A stretch of 64,000 nt of DNA from Diplosphaera chodatii. Lineage: Eukaryota > Chlorophyta > Trebouxiophyceae > Prasiolales > Stichococcaceae. The stretch lies in NCBI GenBank assembly GCA_032358165.1, contig JAALGY010000017.1, positions 868,001 to 932,000 on the forward strand, in the 5' to 3' direction. The position numbers were made by a program, and so were the translations under genes. The notes beneath the pieces were generated by a model that was not told where the DNA came from, ran no database searches, and saw nothing but the letters and a program-made list of their open reading frames with translations. Each line of letters opens with the position of its first letter. The stretch's first letter is position 1. Below are positions 11,614 through 24,098 of this stretch, in pieces.

Positions 11614-14600
11614 CTAGTGGCGCGCCAGCGGCGGGCGCGTGATGGCCTCCAGCGAGGCGCCCGGGCAGAAGTCCGGGTGCTTGTGGATCTGCTCCAGCAC
11701 CACCAGCTCGTGGTACACCTGCAGCCATGCATGTGGCATGCAGTCACTCGAATGTCCTTGCCCGCGTGCAACCAACAGCAGCGTGCGGCTGTGTTGATCC
11801 TTGGAGTCACCACATGAACATCGCAGCTGCTGTGTGGCCAGGACCGCGTATGGCGTTAGAACAAATGTGTGACATGATAACTGCACAGACGCCCTGTCTG
11901 CGAAAGGAAATGTCAAGCTTCTACGAACCTTGACTCTTGAGCCTATGGTCCACATATCTCCTGGTTCATATTGAACATAGCCCACCTGCGACAGGGCGGC
12001 GGGGTCCAGGAACAGGGAGCCGCAGTGCGCCGCCACCATCTTCATGTCCTTCTCGATGGGCGGGAACCGGCCACACTTGACCCGCTGCAGAAAGTCCCGA
12101 ACCTGCCGAGAAGACCGTGACGCTCAGCACCACACAGCAGTTCAAACCTCAGTACGTCCCTAGACATCCTGCAATTGCAACCCTGCATCCCCAACTAGGC
12201 TGCGCGTGGCAGTCCAAACTTGGCGGTGCTGAAATGTTTGGGCTGTTGTTGCGCACCAGGAGCTCGCAGTAGTGGACGCGCTGCACATGGGGATTCTCGA
12301 CGCTGGCGCCGCCGCCCCACTCCTCCAGCCACGGCGGCCGGCTCACCTCCTGCCCGATGCCCGCCTGATCATGAGCACTTCCATGTGCTACTACAGGAGT
12401 TCAGATTTGACCATGCTGGATCATGCCGAAAATGCTGCACACACTGACATCATGCCAGCTGCAGGTCCCTTGAGACACTAGGTGTGCCTGCTGTGCGCAG
12501 CCAGTGTGCTGGCAATGGCGGTGTCACCCGCAGGCTGAAGCGGACGGTGCCGCCATCGCGCTTCGCCAGCAGCGTCAGCCTGCTTCCTACTTCCACCTCG
12601 GCTGCGCGGTCCAGATGCTGCAGCGCCTGGCCCCAATAGTGCCGCGCCGGCTTCCGCGGTTGCTCTCCTGCATTCGTGCTTGCCGCTGACGCTGCCGTCT
12701 GATCTGCTGCGCCGCAGGCTTCCAGCTCATCTGCTACGTGCGACGCTGCAGCTCGCCCTGCTGCGGAGCCGGTGACTGGCACTGCTGGAGCTGTTGCGGC
12801 TGATGGGCCCGCGGGATTACCAGGTGGCAGACGAGCGTCATTGGTGTCGTTGGCTGCGCTGACGCTGGCCGCGGCTCTGGCGCTGAAGGCGTCTGGCCCG
12901 TGCAGCTCGCCTGCAGTCCGTACGGCACCTGCAAGTCCTGCCGCCGATGCGCCGCATGACGTCGCTGGTTCCTGCGCCGAAGATGCCCCAGTCGCATCCT
13001 GCCTGGCCGGCTGCCTGTTGCTGGCATCTGTAGTGCTGGCATCTGGTCTGGCGTTTCCCGCCGTGCCTGTCGGTGCTAGCGCAGCGCCCTGGCTGCTGCC
13101 TGCTGATACAGCCTCTCTGTCCAGAATGCCACCGAGGCCGACCCCCGCCGGAGCTGCATTTGTTCAGGTGTGGAACGATTAGCAGAGAGCGGAGCAAGAC
13201 CAGAAGATGTTATTCCTGGCTTTCATCATCGGCCTATCAATGTTATACGGGCTTTGCTGCAACATGTGCATAACTCGCCGATGGATCCGTCAAGAAGCAC
13301 CTGATGTCAGGGACTCCTGGGCGTCGAGATGCAGGTCGAACCAGAACGCCACAGCATTGATGGTGCCGTTCTCGATCACCTGCAAACACGTGTGCAACGT
13401 CTGTATGTGGCCAGCAGTCAACATGGTGACGAATGTGCACTGCTACAAGGGAACCTGGGCCACTGATCTGACTATGAGATGCAGCCAGGCCAAGGCAAGA
13501 TAGCCACACACCCATCTTCAAAGGAGCCAAAATCCACAGAGGAGCGCAGCGTGGATGCACTCACGTCAAGCTTGACGATGTTCTCACGGCCTCGGGCGGG
13601 GCGCTGCCCCTCGAAGATGTACTCGAACACCCTTTTCGGCCGCGTGAGCACCCGGTGCGGCACATCCTCCAGGTGCACCGCCTCATATGACTTGGCATAC
13701 CTGCAGGTACAGGTGCTCACGTGCAATGCTGACCCGCTGCACTCTCCCTTAAGAGCCTCAAGAACCTAGATCAGCAGCAAGGGAAGACAGCGGCAGCATG
13801 ACACTGTCTATACTGTCTGGTGTTCAGTAGCCTCACGCCTGCACTTGAGCACCTGTACTTGTCCATGCAGGACAAGTCGAAGCCGGCTGCCGATGTGGCC
13901 GGCAGCTCGATGCCCATCGCATGCAGGGTGGCAGAAGCCGGCACGACGGCTGCGCCCGGCTGCACCACGTTCTTCTTGGCCAGCTCCAGGAGGTACAGCC
14001 AGCTGTCGCCCAGCAGCCCTGCAGCCAACATGGCAGCAGCTTGTATGCGATCAAGCCGCAGTCTCCTGTTGCGTGTTGACGGTCGGTGTAGCTCTCTGCA
14101 CGTCCATCCGAGGCACAACATTGCAGTGGTGCTTTCCAAGGCCTGCTGCTGAAGCAATGCATGCGTGTGACTGTGCCCATGCCCGATCTGCGCTTCAGTT
14201 GTCGTGGCTTCTGGAGCAATCAGCGACTCATATTTCGTGTCCTCGCAGGCTGGCTCTCACAAGTGTCACACACCGTGCAGCTGCCACCTGCGTCAAAGAA
14301 GTCGGCCACCACGATGTTGACGCCCAGCCTCCGCACGTGCTTCCCCCGATCCAGCAGCCCCGCATCGCGCTGCACCACCGACACCTTCTCCGCCGCCCCG
14401 TTGACGGCCACCACCTGCGAACATGAGCGACGTAGGCTGCACTGTGCTGGAACCGCAGCAGTGTAGAAACGGTATGCCCTCATCTGCGCCGGCTGACAGC
14501 CGTAGTGTGTAGATGTCACCTCGAGCACGTGCCAAGACGTGGGACAACCCAACTAAGGTGCCAGACTCACTTGTCAGTTGCGAAAGAACATGCAGAAAGA

Positions 14601-17600
14601 CATGGCAGGCTGAGCCGCACCCGTCTGGCAACGGCTGCCAGGCTGTCATGCAGCTCACACGCCACGACAGACGAGGCGCCGGCGTGCGCCGCCATGACAG
14701 CCAGCAGGCCGCTGCCGGAGCCGATGTCCAGGCAGTGCGCCTCGCCGTCTTCTTCCTGCTTCCGCCTGACCGCCCGTGCAATCGCCCGCTGGTACGCCTG
14801 ATGCGGCACAGCAGCATGTTGCAGTCGAAGGGTATGTGTACACTGTTATAGATGTTGTGTATTCCAGAGTAGTATGACATCAAGGAGCTGTGCACCAAAC
14901 ATGCAGAGTGCTTTCAGGTCCGCAGAGATGGAAGTGCAGCAGACTATTACAGTTGAAGCTGCAAGGACGTATACCTCATTGCGGGCGGTGTCTGCCAGCA
15001 TGGCGAACTGGCGCGGCGGGAAGGACGCGTCCGGCTTGGCCAGGTTGAGATACTCTGCTTCCTGCACCGCTCGAGGAGGAAGCACCATCCACTGACGAAT
15101 GTTCGCACAGTGCAACGGCCTGCCTGCTACTCAGACTGCCTTGACCAGCATTTGGCATCTACTTCGACACTGACTAATGTCATAGCAAACTCCCGCGGGG
15201 CGTCGCACACCTCGATGTCGAAGCGCATGGCCACGGTGTTGTGCGCGGCACGCAGCGGGAGCACCATGCCCGCCCCCACGGCCAGCTCGCCTGCCAGGTA
15301 CTGCACCGCCGGCTGCAGCGTTTGCAATCCTGAACATGCCCAACACACACACCCGCTGGGCACCAGGCACCTCCCGGATGTGGGTTGAAGCTGCTGGCCA
15401 CTCACCCATCCACTTAGGAGCTTGCACATGTGACAAGCCGGTCTGTCACACTGCGATGCCTTGCGTGTATCCACAGCACCCAGGCCTGGCTGTGCAGTGG
15501 TGGACCACCTGCTGACGCCGCCTCTGGTCCGGTGCTGAGGCGGATGCCGCCACCCAGGTCCAGCTCATACCAGAACAAAACCGCATTGAGGCGGCCGTCT
15601 GCGGTGAACGTCACGTCGAGGGTTTTGGTCTCCGCATCCTGTGGCGGAGACGCCATGGCAAAGTGCCATGCCTCCTGCGGCTGTGACAGCGGCCGGAAGA
15701 GGCCGCCTGCCAGCGGTACCCCTGCATATAAGTTTGGCAACAGTCGCATGATATTGCATCTCTAAGAAGGTGTCATCAGCACTGGCGTTGCTGGTAGCTG
15801 ACTGGGTGCATGACTTCTCGCATTAACCACCTGAGAGGTGGGTGTGGTGCCAGCGGTGGCGGTCGATTGGGCCCAGGTCCACCCCCGCTGCTGGCGCAGT
15901 GCGCACCTCTGCAGCCTGCGCTGCAGCATGGCGTGTCAGCTGCACAGGACAACAAGCTCACCTGCATGTTCACAGCACGCTGCCAAAAGCGCAAGCATAT
16001 GCAAGCACAGATTGGGCATCGATCAGGGACGGAGTCATGCAGCACGCTGCTGGTGCACACACCTGTATGAAGACTGTGGCGGCCGCAGGCAGAACCCTAG
16101 CGTCCGCCGTCAGCAGGTTCAGCAGGCTGTGGCGCACCGCAGGTATCAGTACGCTTGCCAGCAGGCCTGCAGCGAGTTGCGCATCAGTTGTGTACGCACT
16201 CGCCTGTATCTGACACCACATGCCAACGTGTGGCCCAGCTGTATCAGACACTGCAGACGGCAGACGGGTCGGCGCATGTGCTGCACCAGCCCATGCTCAT
16301 TGGAGTCCACACCTTCGTCCATGACGTCGGCCAGCAGCAGGTTGCAGACCACAGGCACATCCTCGCGCAGTGCCAGATCGGTCGGCCGCTTGTACAGAAT
16401 TGTCACCTGCGAGTGTAGCTAGAAGCGCTGAATACGCTGCTGTGACCCACGTCCGATGGGGCATACCCATCGCATGCTGCAAACTGTATCACTGACAATT
16501 TGCCAGCTACACAGCTGGCTCTGGGAACGGGGTACACCCCCACACCTGCTCGGAATCAAAGCCGGCGTCACGACATGCCTCGTGCGCCGCCAGTGACAGG
16601 TATAACCACCGCTGGGCGAGAGTGGCATGGCGTGCCCCCGCCCGCAGCGCCATCATGCCATGCAGCCCTGCAGCAGGGTGCTATCTAAGCTAGTCAGTGC
16701 TGTCACTATAGAGCAGACCACATCAAGCCCTCAGCACCACCGACACCGTGCCCCAGGAAGCAGTTGCAAGTACATGCTGACCGCTTGACTTCCAGCAGTG
16801 CAGCAAGGTGTATATGGGCTGCCATAACACTCCTGTGCTTCAAATTACCAGCAACAGGCTTTGGCCGAGACCTGCATTGGTACCGATGTCGAGCACTCGG
16901 CAGTCAGTGTCGGTGGCTTCGATGGCCGCCACTGCAGCCTCGATGGCCGCCTGCCAGGGACCCTGCAGCACAGGTTTTGTACAGTGCCACGAGGTCACAG
17001 ACTAAGCTGACATCACGCAGTGGGGACTGTCTTCTCGGGCCTCTATCGATAATGCAGTCGCCATGAATGTCCAAGTGGTTTTGCGTAGCGACTGGTGCAT
17101 GTGGCACACCTGTCGAGTTTTGTCCCAAGCCGCCGCTGCCGCACGCTGTGGCATCTTGATGTCGGTTTGGATCGTCACATAGTTGTATGTGTCCCGAACA
17201 TGGTGGTCCTTCTCAGCCTGCAGCAGAAATGCTGATATCAAGACGGCAGCAACTGCTGTCCCTCCAGTTCCTACGTGCATGACCCCATCAGCATGGCATG
17301 ACTCTGCAATAGCATCATGAAGTCCCTGTCAAGCGGGATGCATATCACCGGTGAGGTCAGGGCCGCACCTGAAAGGGCGTCAGCAGCTGCAGCGGTAGCA
17401 TGTCCTCGTTGCGGATGCGGTGCAGCGGCGTCGCGTGGGGGTGCGCCGTCACCCGCTGCGCGGGCGCCGGCGGTGGGAGCGCCCGCGTCTCCCGGCCCCT
17501 GCCTGCGCATTTCAGGGTCTGAGGGTCTGGGGTCTGCTGCACAAGAGCACTGCGCCGAAAGGGGCCATGGTCACACAGGCTGCAACACACTGCTGGTGCA

Positions 17601-20600
17601 GAAGGCGAGGGTCGTGAGATGCGCATCGCACGCAGCAGGCAGTCGGATGGTCTGCGTGCGGCGGTTGCCTGGGTCACTGTGCTTCATGGACAGTTGGGCA
17701 GCTCGGCCGTCAGCACCTCATCACCGTTTGCTGACGGGTCACCTGACAGCAGGTCGGCCAGCACGCCCTGCTGCGCAGCTGCCAGTCTGGTGCGCAGATC
17801 ATAGTGGAAGGGGTCCACCTGCTTCCAGAGTCCGGAGCTTCAGACCGCACTCCGTGTTTGCGTGACAGTGCTGACAGGCCAACGTGTATATCACATTTGG
17901 CAACTTCAGTGATAGGCAACAGAACATCTCATCATGGCCCGGTGCTCTTGTCACGACCTGCAAGCCGGCCTCGAAGGTGGTTGCAGCCTCACGGTGCCGG
18001 CCCAGCCCCTGCAGTGCCTGCCCCTTTCGCGCGAATGCCTTGACATATTGCGGCAGCGCAGCCGCATTCCTGCGCCAGCAGGCTGAGCAGGCATGAGAAA
18101 TCTAAACGTGCTGGATCTCTGCAACAGGGTCCAGGTACCTGGGCAACCTATACTTCCATTGTGGCAATGCAACATGACGCAACCAAAGTTCTTAGATCCC
18201 TGAAAGTTGGTGCTGGAAACTCTGCAATAAATGACTCACTTCTTGAAGGATGCCTCCGCAAGCTGGCGGCACCGCTCTGCATCCTTCAGGGCCTCGTCAA
18301 ACAGCTGCAGCTTGAGGAATGCGGCCGCTTGGTTGGCGTGGCAAACGTACAGCTGTGGATGCGAGATGTTTAGCGCCCGGCAGCGGGCAAAGAGCTTGGC
18401 ATAGGCCGCGATGGCGCCCACAAAGTCTTCTGCCTGCAGTGACAAAACCCAGGCAGCTTGCTGCGCGTGAAGGCCGGTAGTGATGTGGTGCAACAGAGCT
18501 ACATGAACAAGCACGCAGGTCCTGCGAATGCGACATGCGACCGCATATTGCTGCTTAACTGGCAGGCAGCGCACCTTGTATAGGGCTGCCGCTTCAGCGT
18601 TCAGCTCCAGCAGCGGGCGGCGCTTGAAGTGGGGATCTGCCCGGTACGCTGCATCCGTCCGCTCTGCTATCTGCTTGCGTACCTGCACATGCCCGCGTAC
18701 AGCAGGGCTTAAAGATCATAGCCCGGAGGTGTTTCAACCTCTGCATGTGGCAGGTGCAAGAAGAGCCAGGCCGATTTGCACCTTGTCAGCTTGCTCCTGT
18801 GCTGCACCCGCTGCAACCGTGTCATGGCTGCGAGCAACTGCAGTCATGTTCGCGCTGCAAGCAGGCACTGAGCTGGTCACGCTGGTCGCATTGCCGCTTG
18901 CATTGACATCACGCCTGCTGGCTGCCACCTCTGGCACCAGTGGCGGCGTCTGGGGCATTAGCATTGCCTCGTTGCTTGTGCCGCTGCCAGTCCTGGTGAT
19001 TATGTGGGCAGCATCAGCAGGGTCACTGGCGGCTGCTTGTGCATGGTTGTCCTCTGCCGTCTTGCTCTGTCTGTCAGCATGGCCGGCTGGAATGCAGGCT
19101 ACCATGCGCTGTGCCTCGTCTGCCAGTGCGCGCGCAGTATGGTGGGCCATGCTGGGCGGAACATCACTGCTGGACCTCTGCCCACGCTGCCCAACACTGG
19201 CTTGGCTCTCCGGTTCTGATGCTCTCACCGCACATGCGTTGGGGCCATTCCGCCCGGCTCTGCGCTGCTTACGAGGTGTGCCTGCTGTAGGGGCAGCAGT
19301 GTGCGGCGGCATTTCACGTCCAGAAGTAGCTGCACCTGCAGCCACACTGCAATCTGGCGCTGCTAGTGTTGTTGAGTGTGGCACCAATGTTGCCTGAGCG
19401 GCTGAGGCCATGGCTGGTGCGCCTATGACTACAGCTGCGGCGTTGGCTACATCTGCTTCGCCTGTGGCCAGTGCTTGTTTTGCACCCGACTGGCCTGTTG
19501 CAGTTGCACCTGAGGATCTGAGTGCATGCGGCTGGGTGGGGGCCTTACCCAACAGATTGCGAGGCACAGCAGATTCTCCTACTGCCAGGTGGTCTTGCTC
19601 GTCAGTCCGCACCACAAGCCCCCCTGAAGCGTCAGCAGGCTGCGCCATGCCGCCTCTGCCATTGTCGACGTCTTCAGAAGGCTGCTCACAGAGAGCGGAA
19701 GCCGCTGCCTGTGCCGGTCCAGGTGCGAAGGCTGGCTGATACGCTGCCAGGGCATCCCGCTCTGTCATTGCAACATGTGTGAACTGCCTGTCGCTGGGCG
19801 GGCCGGGAGGCAGCTCCTCGATGACCGTCGCTGGCACTGGTGTGTTCACAGGCGCATATGTTGAGATCGGCTGTGCAGCCGGCGCAAATGCACGTCGAGC
19901 AGATGCTGCGGGCGCTGGCTGGTCTGAATGCTGCTGCTGGAGCCCGACAGTGGCTGAGACCTCGGTGACTGCCTCGACTGGGTCCGGCCGAAGTGCTGGG
20001 ATCATCTGTCGAGCGGTGCTATCTGCCTCTGCCTCAGCTGTGTGGCTGTCTATGCCGGCCGGCTGCCGTGCCTGCTGCTGGGCGCCTGCTGCAGCCTTGT
20101 GCTGCTGCCGCCCGGGGGGAAAGCGGAACGGCTTGGCCTTCTGCTGCTGCACCTTGGGCGGGTTTGGTGCCCTCCTTGCAGCGCGCTCTGCTTCATGTGC
20201 ACCAGGTCCTGCAGCAGCTGGGGTGTCACGACTGACAAGTGCGTAGCTGCCATTCACCAGCTGCAGGCGGGCTGGCTCTGCACTTGCAGCCGTGTTGTTG
20301 GTGACCTGCAGTGTTTGCTGCTGCCTGGGCTGACTGCTCTCATCCACACCAGGTGCTCCTGCCAGCTGCGCTTGGGTTGGTGGCCGGGGCTGCACTAGCA
20401 CTGGCCGCTCACGCTTGCGAGGCAAACGCTTCTTGTGCTTGAGCTGTGAAGCAACCAAGGGATGCAACAGTCAACTTCAAGCTGTGCACGACACATTCCC
20501 AGCAGTGTAAGTGGGCTTCATGTAAGGCATTCGCCCTCTAGCCTTGCATGGATGACACCTGTGAAGCTGCGATGCCGACAGGCTGCTCATGGTTGACGCA

Positions 20601-20946
20601 GGGGCCGGAGGTCGCGCTGCAGTAGGACGCCAAGTAGCTCGTCGGCGAGTCGACTGCCGCCTCCTGGGATGCTGCAAACACCCCTGCATGCACAGGCGCC
20701 TCAGCATGGCGGCAGCCTATGGTGGTGGGCAGGCGTTCGCGTTGTCCATTGATGCTGAGCGACGTTGAGCATAGCTAATTGCTGATGTATCTCGTTGTGT
20801 ATTCATCTGTAATTTACATTGTGCTCTGTGCAGCAGCTTCAAACCTGCACACCTGGCAAACCGCCTCCGGAGCCCACGTCGCCGAGCCCGCCGTTGGCCA
20901 GTAGCGCTTGCAGCATGGCTGCCTCCGACGGCATTGCAAAATTCAT
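11614..20946 (-). CDS. TPR-containing double-domain protein arginine methyltransferase (PRMT9/PRMT7-like)
   Basis: PRMTs transfer methyl groups from S-adenosylmethionine to protein arginines. Three 5' exons (20946-20853, 20671-20559, 20443-18782) give about 620 low-complexity Ala/Pro/Gln residues. TPR exons follow (18682-18575, 18433-18240, 18069-17958, 17818-17743), e.g. YVKAFARKGQALQGLGRHRE. Methyltransferase domain 1 (about 17.3-15.2 kb) has a weak SAM site: DIGTNAG, LAQ where an acidic residue is usual, and LADVMDEGLLAS at the double-E loop. Domain 2 (about 15.1-12.5 kb) has DIGSGSG and VACE but ADFFDAGLLGDS at the double-E loop, followed by VVPASATLHAMGIE. A low-complexity insert of about 190 residues splits its C-terminal barrel. 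The conserved tail ends ITRPPLARH. TPR plus two domains resembles animal PRMT9. The family is certain; a single transcript is inferred from phase-compatible junctions throughout. Confidence 0.8.
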
Positions 20947-21683
20947 GAGGTGAGCGTGGAAGTTTGCACCTGAAGCAGCCACACAGGTTCCGATTGCCGA
21001 GGACCATGGGAGCGTGTGACATGCAAGAGGACGGTAGGCACCTTGCAGCTACCTCTAAGGACCCTACAGATTTCGTCATGACCAAAAATGACACGGCAGA
21101 TGTGCAGGGCTGCGTGCATGCACGTAGTCGCCCACCGAGCTTGTCATGATCTGAAGAGTGGAAGAGCCCAGCATCGTTCCGTCTATGTCCGATGACAACA
21201 TGCAGCAACCTCTTGTTGCCCCTGATGCATGGTAAAACTGACACGGTCAGTGATGGGAACTGGAGCGTCGACGGCGCAGCCTGCACCAGCCTTCGGGCTG
21301 CTTGTCAAGATCTCGTCTCTTGGACTTCCCCATAGGGTTTCCAACAGGTTAGTGCTACACAACTATACTGCTACACACCTATACAGTCCGCAGGAAGCTG
21401 CAACGGTAGCATGGATAGCATAGATGTCACAGGTTTACACTTGATGCTGGACAGTATGGCTGAAGCTGGGCATCGGAAGTGCCCATACCAACAATGTCTC
21501 AAAATTGGTGCTGCCACCCAACAGCAATTGGGCACTTCATGGTGTGTGACGACCAAAGAGGCAACTGCAGTTCGTCACGATTGCATTGCAACGTCGTCAC
21601 AGCTCAAGTTTATCTGATCCCCGGTCTCTGCAGCCGCATGCTGCAGTGTTTGTTGGCCGCCAAAGCACAGCTCAAGCCTAGAA
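20947..21683. promoter_or_regulatory. Upstream region of PRMT / 3' region of MGC protein gene
   Basis: About 740 bp between the PRMT start and the stop of the next gene on the same strand. It should contain the PRMT promoter and the neighbour's 3' UTR. No convincing exon found. Confidence 0.35.
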
Positions 21684-22510
21684 TCAGTGAGCGCTGAGAG
21701 TTCCATCCCCTGCAGTTGACGAGGCAGCCGTTGAGCGTGTGGCCCAGTTCTCGTCCCGCGACATGTCGGTGGGCGTCGAGACAAAGCTGTCATGGCGGGC
21801 AGAGTCGTCAGGGCTCGCCACGTGAGGCGCAATCTCGTCATTCTGCAGCACAGGTCAATACCGCACCGATCAGAGCACACTTTGCATCTTCCTTGGGTCG
21901 CATTGTAATAGACGGATGTCCTGGTATGCCGACTGCGCTTTTGCAGGCAGAAATCACTCATCACGCTCGCTTGAGACCCCAGAGGTAAATGCAGCACCTG
22001 CGTGGACCAGACATCGGTGGCAGCATCATCGCCGCCGCTGCTTCGGCTGAAGGCTGCCTCTGACCGGCCCTCCAGGTTTGTGCCGACATCCGCTGCAATG
22101 CTGCTCTCCACTGGGAAGTCCGACTGCAGCCATGACGGGGGCAGCCATTTGTTAGACCACCAGGAAGCGCTCATCATACTGCAGAGCAACGAGGCATCTT
22201 ACAACAGCTGCGCATGCCATGTCAGGAGAGCTGTGGCAGCTAGTGAGGCGCACCTGGCTGCCCAGATCACGGTCATCAATTGAGCCATTGGCCTGGTGTG
22301 GAATATACCCATTGCTCAGGCCGTTATGATGCCCTGCAGCGGCGATGACTCTGGTTGCACACTCCACAGGTCGACTGCAGATGCTTTGTCTATGTATCAA
22401 AGCTGTGTATCCGTGTGATCATGTGCATCATCAGGGTGGCACTCGCCATCACATTGGCTGTGACGATCGCCATCCGCCACGCTGTGCGCCTTGCTGGACA
22501 TACACCCCAT
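21684..22510 (-). CDS. Small acidic disordered protein with N-myristoylation motif, unknown family
   Basis: I do not recognise a family. Four exons fit by phase: 22510-22453, 22333-22254, 22123-21998, 21842-21684 (140 residues). The first exon starts MGCMSSKAHSV: Gly2 with Ser/Thr/Cys nearby and Lys7 resembles the N-myristoylation consensus, and Cys3 next to Gly2 is a typical palmitoylation site, so membrane anchoring is likely. The rest is polar and acidic (SDFPVESSIAADVGTNLEG, SRSSGGDDAATDVWSTQ, VSTPTDMSRDENWATRS) with no hydrophobic segment or domain, and probably disordered. The exon 1 donor is uncertain: GTGATG at 22452 or GTCACA a little upstream, both phase 1. The three downstream exons have clean acceptors and consistent phases, which is the main evidence that the gene is real. 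Confidence 0.5.
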
Positions 22511-24098
22511 GGTGGCCACTGCCAGAAGCCGCAGCCCGCTGCTGTGGGTCCGATCCAGTCAGCTGGCAGCAGATCCTGCTGCAATCTATCTGATGGTCAT
22601 CCCCCGGCGCCAGGCTGCCCTCCGGAAAGCAAGTGGCGCTCCTTCTTAAAGCTGGCAGCTGATCACACAAGCTGTGCCCAAACGCAACCTCCTTCGCGGC
22701 TCCTTGCCTACGAGACATGAGCTTCCGTGACGCGTCAGCAATCACGTCACTGTCAGCTACATGAGCGGCAATGTTTGCAGGGGGTGGGCAGCTGCGGTGG
22801 CTACGTGAACATGGCGGCATGCGATACACTGGCTGATCCTTGTCACAAAGGTGATCTGACTGACGATAAGCGTTACTCCATCATACTGGGGGCCGGGACG
22901 GTTGTTTGTGGCCAAAGGCAACACGCGCTACATAGTTCAGGTGGAAGCTGATCGGGATGGCCAACATTCCCAGTATGCCGCTGCGCCAGTATGAGATAAG
23001 AAAGCCATGGTTTTGGACCAACAGGCTACTGACAATGCTCCCTATATTAGTCGTATGCCACTTGGCTCACCTAAACAGCTACCTCATCACCACCGCTGCT
23101 CGAAGCTCGGGACAAACCTGCAGACTTGTCGATCCAAATGACGCCCGTGCCCGCCTTCACGCTGACAGCGCGCGTGTGAGCTCAAAGCGATATGCATTCA
23201 GCGACCGACTGGGAGAGTGACTGTGATCCGCCCAGGCAAGCTGTCGAGCTTGAAAAGTGCAGGATCTGCTGAAGGGCGGCAACAGCACGTAGCAACAGCA
23301 CATCGTACTGTCGAGTGCATCAGTCCACGCTTACAATATCTGCACCGTTCGATAGCTACAATCAGTGCCACGCGCCAAAACCATGACACAATTGCACGGC
23401 GGCAATGGTGTCTGCGTGATGGTCATGTCATGCATGCTCAGGCACTGAGCAATGCGCCACTTGCACTGACGCTTTTGACATATCGCAGTCCCTCGCCGTG
23501 ACAATCATTACGAAGATCCAGTTGCACGAAGTGAGCAGCATCGGTGGATCAGCAGCGTGACAGCACTCGCCCACATTACCGCATCGCATCAACCATCGCA
23601 CCATGCCGATCGACCTGCACAGCAGGAATGCTGTCATCGGTTGTTCAGCAGCTGGGTGGCTCCACCCGATCGCCGCCTCAGCGCAGCTGGCAGCGGCCTG
23701 CACAGCGGCTCGGCATGGAGCGGGACAGCTGGCAGTGTTGCCAAGGCGACCCTGGCCGGCCCACATCGGCACCAGGCAGCGGCACGAACAGCGATCCGAA
23801 GCAGGCTGCAGGACACGTGTACCAAAGTCTCGGAAAGGCATGGACCGGTGCAGCAGCAAGGCACAGCAGAGCCCGCAGCTAGTCGTCAGCGAAATGGCTG
23901 ATGCAGAAGCGGGTCCGGTTGGAGGTGGAGTACGGCAGCATACGAAAAGATGCAGCAGCGCTAGTCCTCACGAGGCCAGCAGCACAGCAAGCAGCAACCG
24001 CCAGTGCACTGAGCCAGACAACATACAGTGGCCAGGTATGCAGCTGCCTTCACTGATGGCAACATGTGATCCCAGCGTGAGTTCACACTGACACAACC
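22511..24098. other. 1.6 kb without a confident gene
   Basis: Between the MGC protein start (-) and the CtpA start (+). It should hold two promoters and leaders, but is long for this gene-dense window. Weak coding-like fragments on the minus strand are LDLRNDCHGEGLRYVK near 23.5 kb, SVKAGTGVIWIDKSA near 23.15 kb and DSDVIADASRKLMSRR near 22.75 kb; none could be joined with consistent phases. No RNA gene was recognised. Confidence 0.3.

Noticed and set aside
12772..13182. Plus-strand open frame with signal-peptide-like hydrophobic runs
   Set aside because: It is antisense to the PRMT low-complexity exon; hydrophobic Leu/Ala runs are the usual shadow of Gln/Ser/Ala codons.
18528..19397. 289-codon plus-strand open frame
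   Set aside because: It lies opposite the 1.66-kb PRMT exon and shares its low-complexity Ala/Ser composition; the minus-strand exon is supported by phase-matched splice sites.
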